This document shows positions 8,716 through 17,587 of a DNA stretch of 64,000 nucleotides, one piece after another; position 1 is the stretch's first letter; every line of letters begins with the position of its first letter. Made by a program: the position numbers and the translations under genes. Under the pieces are notes generated by a model. That model worked only from the letters and a program-made list of their open reading frames with translations. It did no database searches and was not told where the DNA came from. The DNA comes from Saprospirales bacterium (GTDB lineage Bacteria; Bacteroidota; Bacteroidia; Chitinophagales; JADIYW01): positions 62,001 to 126,000 of the forward strand of contig JADJSS010000009.1 in assembly GCA_016711605.1 (NCBI GenBank), given 5' to 3'.

Positions 8716-9516
8716 TTATCTAAAATCCTTAATATATTCTGACTTTTTTATAGCGTCGAATATTAAATTATGGTCACTAAGTATGTCGGCCTTTCCTCTT
8801 TTCACAACAATTGTATGTTCAAAGTGTGCGGATGGCTTTCCATCTTTAGTAATAATCGTCCATTTGTCTGCTAATGTGCGTACTTCAAAAGTACCCATAT
8901 TAATCATTGGTTCAATAGCAATTACTAAACCTTCTTGCAACAATGGACCTTTTCCTCTTTTGCCGTAATTCGGAACTTGTGGATCTTCGTGTAAATCTTT
9001 TCCAACACCATGACCAACTAAATCTCTTACCACTCCATATTTATGAGTAAACTCACAATAATTTTGTATGGCATAAGCAACATCACCAACACGATTTCCA
9101 ACTACTGCTTTTTCAATTCCTAAATACAAAGAATTCAGTGTTACCTGAAGCAATTTCTTTGCTTCAGCTGAAATCTCACAGATTGGAAACGTAAAGGCAG
9201 AATCGCCATGAAATCCATCTTTATAAACACCGCAATCTATAGATAGAATATCTCCTTCTTTTATTTCTCTTTCCGATGGAAAACCATGCACAACCTGTTC
9301 ATTTATAGAAATGCAAAGAGTTGCTGGAAATCCACCATATCCTTTGAAGGATGGCTTACCACCATTATCGTTAATAAACTCTTCTGCAATTTCATCTAAT
9401 TTAGATGTTTTTACACCTGGTTTTATATATTCTACCAAAAGCGCGTGCGTTTGGCTAACTAACAAAGAACTTTTACGTATATATTCAATTTCTTCTGGAG
9501 TTTTTAAATGTATCAT
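8716..9516 (-). CDS. map: Methionine aminopeptidase, type I
   Basis: 266 residues. It removes N-terminal Met from new proteins. Metal ligands of the pita-bread fold are visible: Asp in SIDCGVYKDGFHGDSA, His in GHGVGKDLHEDP, Glu in IAIEPMIN and Glu in FEHTIVV. The usual secY-map-infA order is kept; it starts 14 bases after the secY stop. Confidence 0.96.
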   Translation of the reverse strand: MIHLKTPEEIEYIRKSSLLVSQTHALLVEYIKPGVKTSKLDEIAEEFINDNGGKPSFKGYGGFPATLCISINEQVVHGFPSEREIKEGDILSIDCGVYKDGFHGDSAFTFPICEISAEAKKLLQVTLNSLYLGIEKAVVGNRVGDVAYAIQNYCEFTHKYGVVRDLVGHGVGKDLHEDPQVPNYGKRGKGPLLQEGLVIAIEPMINMGTFEVRTLADKWTIITKDGKPSAHFEHTIVVKRGKADILSDHNLIFDAIKKSEYIKDFR

Positions 9517-9530
9517 TTTCTCCTTTAGAA

Positions 9531-10868
9531 CTATTGATAATCGTTTGCAATGACATTTCTTCCTCTAATCTTCGCTCCGGATTTTGTCAAGCCATCATAA
9601 TGACGACTCAATAAATGTGAGTTAATTTGCTGCATGGTATCTAAAACAACCGATACTAGAATCAGTAAAGAAGTACCGCCGAAGAAATAAGCAAATTGAC
9701 TATTTACGCCTAAAACTTTAGCAAAAGCAGGCATAATTGCAATCAAACCTAAAAATATAGAACCTGGTAATGTAATTCTAGATAAAACAGTATCTATATA
9801 TTCTGCTGTATTCGCACCTGGTTTTATACCAGGAATAAAGCCATTGCTTCGTTTTAAATCATCTGCCATTTGTACTGGATTCATGATTAAAGCTGTATAA
9901 AAATATGTAAATAGAACTACCATTAAGAACATAATGATATTGTAAGGTAAAGATGTAAAATCTGTAACAGAACGTAAGAAGCCAGATGCTGGACTATCCG
10001 GAAATAATTGCAAAATGGTAGTTGGAATAAATAAAAATGCTTGAGCAAAAATAATTGGCATTACACCAGCAATATTAACTTTTAAAGGTAAAAAACCTCT
10101 ACGTTGCGCTGCAGCAGCATTACCACCACCAGACATTTGTTTTGCATATGTTAAAGGAACTTTTCTTATTGCTTGAATAAGCATAATAGTTGCCATTACA
10201 ACTCCAGCTAATAATGCTAATTCTAGTATAAACATTAAGATACCACTACCTGATGAGATACGTGCCTTTGCTTCTGCCCAAAATGAACCAGGTAGACGAG
10301 AAATAATGTTAGACATGATAATAATAGAAGTACCATTACCAAGTCCGCGTTCTTGAATTTGTTCACCTAACCACATAACAAAAATAGTACCTGCGACTAA
10401 GATGAACATTGTAGAAATCGTAACTAGTGCAGTTGAAACACCTGGAGAAACAATACCTTGAGAATATAAAAACTTAGTATAAGCAAAACCTTGAACAGCT
10501 GCAACAATAACTGCTAAGTATCTTGTCCATTGATTGATTTTTTTTCTACCGGTTTCTCCTTCTTTTTGAATTTTTTGAAATTGAGGTACTGCTAAGGTTA
10601 GCAATTGCATAACGATAGAAGCGGAAATATAAGGCATAATACCTAAAGCGAAAATAGATGCTTTCGTAAAAGCACCACCTGCAAACAAGTCAAAAACTTG
10701 GAAAATACCTTTTGCTGATCCAGCAGATAATTTCAATGGAATTACTCCAGGTAAAACTACAAAACACCCTAAACGATAGATAAATAACAAACCTAAGGTC
10801 AAGAAAATTCTTTTTCTTAAGTCTTCTATGCTGAAGATGTTTTTTAATGTATCAAAAAATTGTTTCAT
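9531..10868 (-). CDS. secY: Protein translocase subunit SecY
   Basis: 445 residues, ten predicted membrane helices. It forms the Sec protein-conducting channel. Recognisable are the N-terminal FDTLKNIFSIEDLRKRI and the plug region after the first helix. The cytoplasmic loops include GLGNGTSIIIMSNI and GFIPGIKPG, the latter involved in SecA and ribosome contact. Located after rplO as in spc operons. Confidence 0.97.
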   Translation of the reverse strand: MKQFFDTLKNIFSIEDLRKRIFLTLGLLFIYRLGCFVVLPGVIPLKLSAGSAKGIFQVFDLFAGGAFTKASIFALGIMPYISASIVMQLLTLAVPQFQKIQKEGETGRKKINQWTRYLAVIVAAVQGFAYTKFLYSQGIVSPGVSTALVTISTMFILVAGTIFVMWLGEQIQERGLGNGTSIIIMSNIISRLPGSFWAEAKARISSGSGILMFILELALLAGVVMATIMLIQAIRKVPLTYAKQMSGGGNAAAAQRRGFLPLKVNIAGVMPIIFAQAFLFIPTTILQLFPDSPASGFLRSVTDFTSLPYNIIMFLMVVLFTYFYTALIMNPVQMADDLKRSNGFIPGIKPGANTAEYIDTVLSRITLPGSIFLGLIAIMPAFAKVLGVNSQFAYFFGGTSLLILVSVVLDTMQQINSHLLSRHYDGLTKSGAKIRGRNVIANDYQ

Positions 10869-10900
10869 TTCTTAAATTATAACATTTAGTATATTGCAAA

Positions 10901-11359
10901 CTATGCAATAATGGTTGTTGTTCCACTGTTTGCTTCAATTGCTTCTTTAGCTTTAGAACTGAATGCATGTGCAGTTACATTAAAAGCACCTTTCAATTCA
11001 CCATTTGCTAAGATTTTAATTTTATCTGATTTACGAACTAATTTTAAAGTTCTGTATGTTTCAAAATTGAAATCTTTGATGTTATTTTTTTCAGCTAATT
11101 CGCTTAATTCAGCCAAATTTAAAGTTCTAAATTCAACTCTGTTGTTATTTTTGAAACCACGTTTTGGTAGTCGACGTTGTAAAGGCATTTGACCACCTTC
11201 AAAACCTCTTTTAGATTTGTAACCAGAACGAGATTTTGCACCTTTGTGACCTTTGCCAGCTGTACCACCTGAACCAGAACCTTCACCACGAGCAATTCGT
11301 TTGCGGTTTTTAGTAGATCCTTTTGCAGGTTTTAAATTCGTTAAACTAATGATGCTCAT
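10901..11359 (-). CDS. rplO: 50S ribosomal protein L15
   Basis: 152 residues. The Gly/Arg-rich N-terminal extension (RIARGEGSGSGGTAGKGHKG) threads into 23S rRNA. The C-terminal globular domain ends near LANGELKGAFNVTAHAFSSK. It starts two bases after the rpmD stop. Confidence 0.96.
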   Translation of the reverse strand: MSIISLTNLKPAKGSTKNRKRIARGEGSGSGGTAGKGHKGAKSRSGYKSKRGFEGGQMPLQRRLPKRGFKNNNRVEFRTLNLAELSELAEKNNIKDFNFETYRTLKLVRKSDKIKILANGELKGAFNVTAHAFSSKAKEAIEANSGTTTIIA

Positions 11360-11360
11360 A

Positions 11361-11540
11361 TTAAATATTTTCTACCGTTACTAAATGTTTTACTTTAGCT
11401 ACCATTCCTAATACTTGTGGTGTAGCCTCTTTTTCAACGCTTCTATTTACTTTTTGGATACCTAATGCTTTAATAGTATCTTTTTGACGTTGACTTCTAT
11501 CGATTGTACTCTTAACTTGAGTGATTTTTATTTTAGACAT
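11361..11540 (-). CDS. rpmD: 50S ribosomal protein L30
   Basis: 59 residues: MSKIKITQVKSTIDR, then RQKDTIKALGIQKVNRSVE, ending VKHLVTVENI. Length and the LGIQKVNRSVE motif match bacterial L30. It fills the gap between rpsE and rplO exactly as expected in an spc operon. Confidence 0.96.
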   Translation of the reverse strand: MSKIKITQVKSTIDRSQRQKDTIKALGIQKVNRSVEKEATPQVLGMVAKVKHLVTVENI

Positions 11541-11544
11541 ACTC

Positions 11545-12066
11545 TTATCCGTTAAATACTTTAGTTAATTTAATTCCTCTATCTCTTGCTACTCGGAAAG
11601 GATCTCTTAATAAAGTTAATGCGTAAATAGTAGCTTTTACAACGTTATGAGGATTTGCAGAACCTAATGATTTTGCTAATACATCATGAACACCAGCGCT
11701 TTCCAATACTGCACGCATAGAACCTCCAGCAATAACACCTGTACCTTGAGATGCAGGTTTGATTAAAACTTTTGCACCATCTGATTCTGCTAATTGTTCG
11801 TGAGGTATTGTTCCTTTTAAAATTGGAACTTTTACCAAATTCTTTTTAGCATCATCAATTCCTTTTTGAATTGCTTCTTGTACTTCACGTGCTTTACCAA
11901 GACCGTGACCAACAGTACCATGACCATCACCAACTACTACCAATGCAGAGAAGCTAAATGTACGACCACCTTTTGTAACCTTAGCAACACGTTGGATACC
12001 TACCACTTTTTCTTTAAGCTCAAGGTCGCCTGCTGTTCTTACTTTATTTTCTTTTACTTTTGACAT
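11545..12066 (-). CDS. rpsE: 30S ribosomal protein S5
   Basis: 173 residues. The N-terminal double-stranded-RNA-binding domain (RVAKVTKGGRTFSFSALVVV) is followed by the C-terminal alpha/beta domain (PASQGTGVIAGGSMRAVLE). It contributes to decoding accuracy at the mRNA entry channel. Confidence 0.97.
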   Translation of the reverse strand: MSKVKENKVRTAGDLELKEKVVGIQRVAKVTKGGRTFSFSALVVVGDGHGTVGHGLGKAREVQEAIQKGIDDAKKNLVKVPILKGTIPHEQLAESDGAKVLIKPASQGTGVIAGGSMRAVLESAGVHDVLAKSLGSANPHNVVKATIYALTLLRDPFRVARDRGIKLTKVFNG

Positions 12067-12087
12067 ATTTTTTATTTCTTATTGAAA

Positions 12088-12432
12088 TTAGAATTGTAAA
12101 CCATTTTCTCTAGCAGCATCAGCTAATGCTTTTACTCTACCGTGATATAAAAATCCGTTTCTATCAAAAACCACTGATGTAATGTTTGCTTCTTTCGCTT
12201 TTCCAGCGATAGCTGCACCAACTGCTTTTGCTTTTTCGGTTTTTGTTCCTTTTTCTTTAAGAGAAGAAACGGAAACTACTGTTTTTTGTGTAGTATCATC
12301 AATAATTTGAGCATAGATTTCGCTGTTGCTTCTAAATACTGTTAATCGCGGACGACCAGTTGTACCAGAAAACTTTTTGCGAATGCTAAATTTTATTCTT
12401 TCTCTTCGAGATAATTTATTTGTTACTGCCAT
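12088..12432 (-). CDS. rplR: 50S ribosomal protein L18
   Basis: 114 residues. Motifs GRPRLTVFRSNSEIYAQIIDD and the C-terminal VVFDRNGFLYHGRVKALAD identify L18, which carries 5S rRNA to the large subunit together with L5. Confidence 0.97.
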   Translation of the reverse strand: MAVTNKLSRRERIKFSIRKKFSGTTGRPRLTVFRSNSEIYAQIIDDTTQKTVVSVSSLKEKGTKTEKAKAVGAAIAGKAKEANITSVVFDRNGFLYHGRVKALADAARENGLQF

Positions 12433-12483
12433 GACAATACTTTTTATTTTTTATGGTTACACGTTATTTGGCGTGCTTACCGA

Positions 12484-13041
12484 TTATTTTTTACCTGCAG
12501 ATTTACCTGCTTTTTTACGCAATACTTCACCTTGGTATTTGATACCTTTTCCTTTGTAAGGTTCAGGTTTTCTTAAGCTTCTGATTTTAGCAGCCACTTG
12601 ACCGATAAGTTGTTTGTCGTTACTTTCTAAAACTATTCGAGGTGGCTGTCCTTTTTCAGAAACAGTTGATACTTTAATTTCGTCAGGTAATAAAACATAA
12701 ATTGGATGAGAGAAACCTATAGATAATTCTAACAATTGTCCTTGGTTACTAGCACGAAAACCTACACCGACAACATCTAATGTTTTGGTATAACCGGTAC
12801 TAGCACCAACTACCATATTGTTTATAAGTGAACGATATAAACCGTGTAATGCTTTATGACGCTTTTGCTCTGTTGGACGTTCCAACGTAATTTTTCCGTC
12901 TTCAACTTTAACGATGATATCTCTATCAATTTTTTCGGTTAAGGTACCTCTTGGTCCTTTTACAGTGACAACGCCATTATCTGCAACGCTCACTTCAGTT
13001 TTTGCCGGTATTGTTATTGGTAATTTTCCTACGCGTGACAT
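12484..13041 (-). CDS. rplF: 50S ribosomal protein L6
   Basis: 185 residues: MSRVGKLPITIPAKTEV, two repeated L6 folds, and the conserved end EPYKGKGIKYQGEVLRKKAGK. It sits near the sarcin-ricin loop and the factor-binding site. Ten bases separate it from rpsH. Confidence 0.97.
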   Translation of the reverse strand: MSRVGKLPITIPAKTEVSVADNGVVTVKGPRGTLTEKIDRDIIVKVEDGKITLERPTEQKRHKALHGLYRSLINNMVVGASTGYTKTLDVVGVGFRASNQGQLLELSIGFSHPIYVLLPDEIKVSTVSEKGQPPRIVLESNDKQLIGQVAAKIRSLRKPEPYKGKGIKYQGEVLRKKAGKSAGKK

Positions 13042-13051
13042 GACTTTAATT

Positions 13052-13450
13052 TTAAGATACTATGCAAATAATTTCACCACCTACTTTTAAGTTTTTAGCT
13101 TGTTTATCCGTTAAAATTCCTTTTGACGTTGATAATATAGCTACACCTAAACCATTTTTTACTCTTGGAATGCCAGCCACGTGTGCATAACGACGCAAAC
13201 CTGGTTTTGACACTCTGATTAATTCTCTGATGGCTGGTTCTTTGGTTTCAGGATTGTATTTTAATGCAATCTTGATTGTTCCTTGTGGACCATCTTCTTC
13301 GAATTTGAATTTTAAGATATAACCGTTATCATGTAGGATTTCGGTTAATTTCTTTTTCATGTTAGAAGCAGGAATGTCAACGATGGTGTGCCCAGCGAGT
13401 TGTGCATTTCTGATTCTAGTTAAGAAATCTGCTATTGGATCTGTAACCAT
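13052..13450 (-). CDS. rpsH: 30S ribosomal protein S8
   Basis: 132 residues. DPIADFLTRIRNAQ at the N-terminus and the C-terminal STSKGILTDKQAKNLKVGGE are diagnostic. It is a primary 16S binder and the translational repressor of the spc operon in E. coli. A 95-base spacer precedes it, longer than most in this block. Confidence 0.97.
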   Translation of the reverse strand: MVTDPIADFLTRIRNAQLAGHTIVDIPASNMKKKLTEILHDNGYILKFKFEEDGPQGTIKIALKYNPETKEPAIRELIRVSKPGLRRYAHVAGIPRVKNGLGVAILSTSKGILTDKQAKNLKVGGEIICIVS

Positions 13451-13545
13451 TTTATTTTTTTTGTTTAGACCGCTTAGATGTGCGACTTAAATTGTTGTCA
13501 ATTCAGTTTCCCACCTTCACTTTAATTTTTAAACTAATTTATTTA

Positions 13546-13815
13546 CTACCAGCTTGCTTTGGATAATCCTGGAATTAAACCGTAGCTTGCTAAATCACGG
13601 AATTGTATTCTTGACAATCCGAAGAAGCCCATGTATCCACGTGGACGACCTGTGATTTTACATCTGTTTCTATAGCGAACTGGTGAAGCATTTTTCGGAA
13701 GCTTGTCCAATGCTGCATAGTCGCCTTCTTTTTTTAACTGATCGCGTTTTGATTTATACTTAGTGATTAATTTTAATCTCTTAGCATCGCGTGCTTTCAT
13801 TGATTCTTTTGCCAT
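13546..13815 (-). CDS. rpsN: 30S ribosomal protein S14 (zinc-free long form)
   Basis: 89 residues, the long C- form without CxxC pairs. The motif PVRYRNRCKITGRPRGYM and the C-terminal SRIQFRDLASYGLIPGL are clear. Together with the zinc-free L36 it shows that the ribosome here does not depend on zinc at these two sites. Confidence 0.96.
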   Translation of the reverse strand: MAKESMKARDAKRLKLITKYKSKRDQLKKEGDYAALDKLPKNASPVRYRNRCKITGRPRGYMGFFGLSRIQFRDLASYGLIPGLSKASW

Positions 13816-13818
13816 GTT

Positions 13819-14370
13819 TTATTTTTTCTTGAATGGTAAACCAATTTCTTTTAATAATGAGTGTGCTTCGTCGTCAGTATTAGCTGTAGTCACAAAAGTG
13901 ATATCCATACCGCTAATTTTAGAAATTTTATCGATATCAATTTCTGGAAAAATGATGTGCTCTGTAATACCTAATGTATAGTTACCACGACCATCAAATG
14001 ATTTCTCGTTGATGCCTTTAAAATCACGTACTTGTGGTAGTGCAACAGCCATTAATCTTTCCAAGAATTCATACATTCTTTCGCCTCTCAATGTTACACG
14101 AACACCGATTGGTAAGTCTTCTCTAAGTTTAAAGTTAGAGATAGCTTTTTTAGATTTGGTAGCTACTGCTTTTTGTCCTGCAATTCTTGATATTTCATCA
14201 ATCGCGTTATCGATTAACTTTTTATCGCCAACTGCTGCGCCAACACCTTGATTGATTACAATCTTAGTCAATTTAGGCACTTGCATTACTGATTTGTAGT
14301 TGTATTGCTTTTTCAAAGCATCTACTACTTGTTCAGTATATTTTTTCTTTAATGTAGGAATATAACTCAT
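13819..14370 (-). CDS. rplE: 50S ribosomal protein L5
   Basis: 183 residues, full length; VPKLTKIVINQGVGAA and GRGNYTLGITEHIIFPEID are conserved. It binds 5S rRNA and contacts P-site tRNA. Its ATG overlaps the rplX stop by one base (TAATG), so the two are translationally coupled. Confidence 0.97.
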   Translation of the reverse strand: MSYIPTLKKKYTEQVVDALKKQYNYKSVMQVPKLTKIVINQGVGAAVGDKKLIDNAIDEISRIAGQKAVATKSKKAISNFKLREDLPIGVRVTLRGERMYEFLERLMAVALPQVRDFKGINEKSFDGRGNYTLGITEHIIFPEIDIDKISKISGMDITFVTTANTDDEAHSLLKEIGLPFKKK

Positions 14371-14708
14371 TACTTAACTATTTCTCCTGTTTTTTTAGCA
14401 ATTCTTACTGTTTTTCCATCTTCAACTTTTCTACCAACACGAGTAGCGTTTCCGCCAATTGATAGCATTAAGTTAGAGATGTTAATTGGTGCTTCTTTTT
14501 TAATGATACCACCTTGTTGGTTTGCAGCATTTGGTTTAGTGTGACGAGAAACGATACGAATTCCTTCAACCAATGCTCTGTTTTCTTTAGGAAACACTTC
14601 TAATACTTTACCACTTTTACCACGGTAATCACCTGCGATAACGATAACGGTATCTCCTTTTTTTATTTTTAATTTTGGCGCAAAACGCTTTTGTGCTTGT
14701 GTGCTCAT
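14370..14708 (-). CDS. rplX: 50S ribosomal protein L24
   Basis: 112 residues; KOW motif near the start (KIKKGDTVIVIAGDYRGKSG), then KTKPN-like and C-terminal regions of L24. It starts large-subunit assembly. It overlaps rplE by one base. Confidence 0.97.
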   Translation of the reverse strand: MSTQAQKRFAPKLKIKKGDTVIVIAGDYRGKSGKVLEVFPKENRALVEGIRIVSRHTKPNAANQQGGIIKKEAPINISNLMLSIGGNATRVGRKVEDGKTVRIAKKTGEIVK

Positions 14709-14712
14709 AATA

Positions 14713-15081
14713 TTATAATACTTCTGGTGCTAATGAAATAATTTTCATAAAATCTTTATCTCTCAATTCTCTTGCAACAGGTCCGAAGATACGTGTGCCA
14801 CGTGGCTCATCGTTGTTATTTAACAATACAACTGCATTGTCATCAAAACGGATATAAGTTCCATCTTTGCGTTTGATTTCTTTTGTTACACGAACAACTA
14901 CCGCTTTAGATACTTGTTTCTTTTTTACGTTTCCACCTGGCATCGCATCTTTAACAGAAACTACGATTTTATCACCAATAGAAGCATAACGTGCTTTTGT
15001 GCCTTTCAATACTCTGATGCAAAGTACTTCTTTGGCGCCGCTGTTATCAGCTACTCTTAATCTTGATTCTTGTTGTACCAT
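14713..15081 (-). CDS. rplN: 50S ribosomal protein L14
   Basis: 122 residues, the usual length. MVQQESRLRVADNSGAKEV and the C-terminal GPVARELRDKDFMKIISLAPE are the L14 signatures. It forms an intersubunit bridge. Confidence 0.98.
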   Translation of the reverse strand: MVQQESRLRVADNSGAKEVLCIRVLKGTKARYASIGDKIVVSVKDAMPGGNVKKKQVSKAVVVRVTKEIKRKDGTYIRFDDNAVVLLNNNDEPRGTRIFGPVARELRDKDFMKIISLAPEVL

Positions 15082-15083
15082 TT

Positions 15084-15362
15084 TTATTTAGCTTTTTCAA
15101 CGATTTCTACTAATCTCCATCTTTTTGTTGCACTTAATGGACGAGTTTCCATAATTTTTACGGTATCGCCGATATTGCATTCATTTTTTTCATCATGAGC
15201 ATGGAATTTTTTAGTTTTCTTTAAAAACTTACCATACTTAGGATGTTTTAGCTTACGAACTACAGAAACTGTAATTGTTTTTTCCATTTTATTAGAAGAA
15301 ACTACTCCAATTCTTGTTTTTCTTAATTGTCTTTCTTTTGTTATCTCAGTTGACATTTGCAT
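15084..15362 (-). CDS. rpsQ: 30S ribosomal protein S17
   Basis: 92 residues; OB fold with RKTRIGVVSSNKMEKTI and the C-terminal ETRPLSATKRWRLVEIVEKA. Two starts are possible: the ATG at 15362, 4 bases past the rpmC stop, and a second ATG two codons in (15356). No ribosome-binding site decides between them. Confidence 0.95.
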   Translation of the reverse strand: MQMSTEITKERQLRKTRIGVVSSNKMEKTITVSVVRKLKHPKYGKFLKKTKKFHAHDEKNECNIGDTVKIMETRPLSATKRWRLVEIVEKAK

Positions 15363-15366
15363 TTAT

Positions 15367-15579
15367 TTATGCTTGTTTTGATAATTGTCTTTTTCTCAAT
15401 TCTGTTTGGATGCGAGCAATGTGTTTCTTAGTTTCACCTAACACATTTGTGTTTTCCAATGGAGTGATTGCATGGTTGAAACGCAATTTTGTTAGTTTCA
15501 TTTTTGTTGCTAACAATTCGTCGTTTAAAGCTTCGTCGCTCCAAGATGTAATTTCGCTGTATGCTATTTCTGTTGCCAT
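15367..15579 (-). CDS. rpmC: 50S ribosomal protein L29
   Basis: 70 residues, two-helix hairpin: LNDELLATKMKLTKLRFNHA, then VLGETKKHIARIQTELRKRQ. It lies at the tunnel exit, part of the docking area for chaperones and SRP. Order rplP-rpmC-rpsQ is standard. Confidence 0.96.
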   Translation of the reverse strand: MATEIAYSEITSWSDEALNDELLATKMKLTKLRFNHAITPLENTNVLGETKKHIARIQTELRKRQLSKQA

Positions 15580-15593
15580 CTTTTTAATTTTTA

Positions 15594-16016
15594 TTAGTTA
15601 CCGTCGTAATCTCTTCTTACAACAACTTTAGTTAATACAGGTAATTTTTGTGCTGCTAATCTCAATGATTCTTCAGCGATTTGTTTAGATACGCCTTCAA
15701 TTTCAAAGATGATTCTTCCTGGTTTTACCACTGCAACCCAATGATCTAAAGAACCTTTACCTTTACCCATACGAACTTCGGCTGGTTTTTTAGTGATTGG
15801 TTTGTCGGGAAATATATTAATCCAAACTTTACCTTCACGTTTCATGTGTCTTGTTAGTGCGATACGTGCAGCTTCAATCTGACGGTCGGTTACCCAACTT
15901 TCTTCTAAAGATTTCAATCCGAATGAACCGAAAGATAATTGCGAACCTTTGTACGCAAGACCTTTCATTTTCATTTTATGAACTCTTCTAAATTTTACTC
16001 TTTTCGGTTGTAACAT
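15594..16016 (-). CDS. rplP: 50S ribosomal protein L16
   Basis: 140 residues: MLQPKRVKFRRVHKMKMKG, then RQIEAARIALTRHMKREGKV and the C-terminal KLPVLTKVVVRRD. It organises the A-site finger and the peptidyl transferase region. Confidence 0.97.
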   Translation of the reverse strand: MLQPKRVKFRRVHKMKMKGLAYKGSQLSFGSFGLKSLEESWVTDRQIEAARIALTRHMKREGKVWINIFPDKPITKKPAEVRMGKGKGSLDHWVAVVKPGRIIFEIEGVSKQIAEESLRLAAQKLPVLTKVVVRRDYDGN

Positions 16017-16039
16017 GATACTAAATTATAATCTTGTTA

Positions 16040-16849
16040 TTATTTTTTTCTTGGTCCTCTATTATCTGATTTTTCACCTCTTGGTTTACCTGCTCCAGCT
16101 CCGCCTCTTCTGTCATTTCCACCACCACGTCTGTCGTCTCTTCTATCGCTACCGCGTCTTTCGCTGCTACCACCACCTTTTTTATTCGCTTCGTCCATAC
16201 CTACATTAGGTGTTAAATCGCGTTTTGTTAAGATTTCTCCTTTGCAAATCCAAACTTTTACACCGATTTTACCATAGATAGTTTCTGCTTCTTTCCAAGC
16301 GTAGTCAATATCAGCACGGAATGTATGTAATGGTGTTCTTCCTTCTTTGTATTCTTCGCTTCTAGCCATCTCAGCACCACCTAAACGACCTGAACATTTG
16401 ATTTTGATACCTTCAACACCTAAACGCATAGCTGATGCGATTGCCATTTTCACTGCACGGCGGAAATTAACACGCGCTTCTAATTGTTTGCAAACTGTTT
16501 CACCAACAATAGCTGCGTCAACTTCTGGTCTTCTTATCTCAACGATATTGATTTGAACATCTTTTTTCGTTAATTTTTTAATTTCTTCTTTAATTCGGTC
16601 AACTTCACCACCACCTTTACCGATGATGATTCCAGGACGAGCAGTATTGATAGAGATAGTAATTCTATTCAGTGTTCTTTCAATAATAATTTTTGAAATA
16701 CCGCCTTTTTGGATACGTGCATTTAAGTATTTTCGAATTTTTTGATCTTCAATCAATTTATCGCTAAAATCTTTTCCACCATACCAATTAGAATCCCATC
16801 CTCTGATGATACCTAATCTGTTTGCTATCGGGTTTGCCTTTGTGCCCAT
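16040..16849 (-). CDS. rpsC: 30S ribosomal protein S3 with Gly/Arg/Asp-rich tail
   Basis: 269 residues. A KH domain (ARPGIIIGKGGGEVDRI) and a C-terminal S3 domain (RTPLHTFRADIDYAWKEA) end near residue 215. They are followed by about 45 residues rich in Gly, Arg and Asp, absent from E. coli S3 (233 residues) but common in Bacteroidota. S3 lines the mRNA entry pore. Confidence 0.97.
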   Translation of the reverse strand: MGTKANPIANRLGIIRGWDSNWYGGKDFSDKLIEDQKIRKYLNARIQKGGISKIIIERTLNRITISINTARPGIIIGKGGGEVDRIKEEIKKLTKKDVQINIVEIRRPEVDAAIVGETVCKQLEARVNFRRAVKMAIASAMRLGVEGIKIKCSGRLGGAEMARSEEYKEGRTPLHTFRADIDYAWKEAETIYGKIGVKVWICKGEILTKRDLTPNVGMDEANKKGGGSSERRGSDRRDDRRGGGNDRRGGAGAGKPRGEKSDNRGPRKK

Positions 16850-16862
16850 TAATTAATCTATT

Positions 16863-17300
16863 TTAATTTTCGTTAGTTGAATCTTCAATTGTTGTTTCTG
16901 CATTTGCTGCATTTCTGCTAGCTAAATTCAAAGTTAAGTGGTTAGAACGTTTACGAATTCTATATGCTCTACCTTGTGGAGCTGGTTGAAATCGTTTAAG
17001 CATTCTTCCGCTATCAACTTTAATTTCTTTAATAAACAACTCGCTTTCGTCTGCTTTAGCGTTGAATTTTTGTTCCCAATTTGCTATTGCTGAACGAAGT
17101 AATTTTTCTACCGTTTTAGACGCATGTTTGGTAGAGAAAGTTAAGATGTTAAGTGCATCAAGGATGTCTTTACCTCTTAAGATATCTGCCAGCAATCTCA
17201 TTTTTCTTGGAGAAGTTGGTACTGCTACAGCTTTCGCTTCACATGTCAACTTTTTTGCTTCTTTTCTTGCGTCTGCAACTAATTTTTTTCTTGCGCCCAT
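16863..17300 (-). CDS. rplV: 50S ribosomal protein L22
   Basis: 145 residues. The core (AVPTSPRKMRLLADILRGKD, then RSNHLTLNLA) carries the beta-hairpin loop that lines the exit tunnel near KRFQPAPQGRAYRI. A short acidic tail (EDSTNEN) is added at the C-terminus. Confidence 0.96.
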   Translation of the reverse strand: MGARKKLVADARKEAKKLTCEAKAVAVPTSPRKMRLLADILRGKDILDALNILTFSTKHASKTVEKLLRSAIANWEQKFNAKADESELFIKEIKVDSGRMLKRFQPAPQGRAYRIRKRSNHLTLNLASRNAANAETTIEDSTNEN

Positions 17301-17308
17301 TTTACTCT

Positions 17309-17575
17309 TTATTTTCTATTACCTGAATGTCCTTTGAATTGTCTGGTTGGAGAAAACTCGCCCAATTTGTGACCTACCATATTTTCAGTTACATAAACCG
17401 GTATAAATTTATTTCCGTTGTGTACCGCAAACGTATGTCCTACGAAATCAGGTGTAATCATTGATGCTCTAGACCATGTTTTGATTACTGTTTTTTTGCT
17501 TGCAGCATTCATAGCATCTACTTTACCTTGTAAATGGTATGCTATGTAAGGACCTTTTTTTAAACTTCTTGCCAT
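17309..17575 (-). CDS. rpsS: 30S ribosomal protein S19
   Basis: 88 residues: MARSLKKGPYIAYHL, then WSRASMITPDFVGHTFAVHN and GHKLGEFSPTRQFKGHSG. Head protein of the 30S subunit, partner of S13. Confidence 0.98.
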   Translation of the reverse strand: MARSLKKGPYIAYHLQGKVDAMNAASKKTVIKTWSRASMITPDFVGHTFAVHNGNKFIPVYVTENMVGHKLGEFSPTRQFKGHSGNRK

Positions 17576-17587
17576 TCTCTTAATCTA

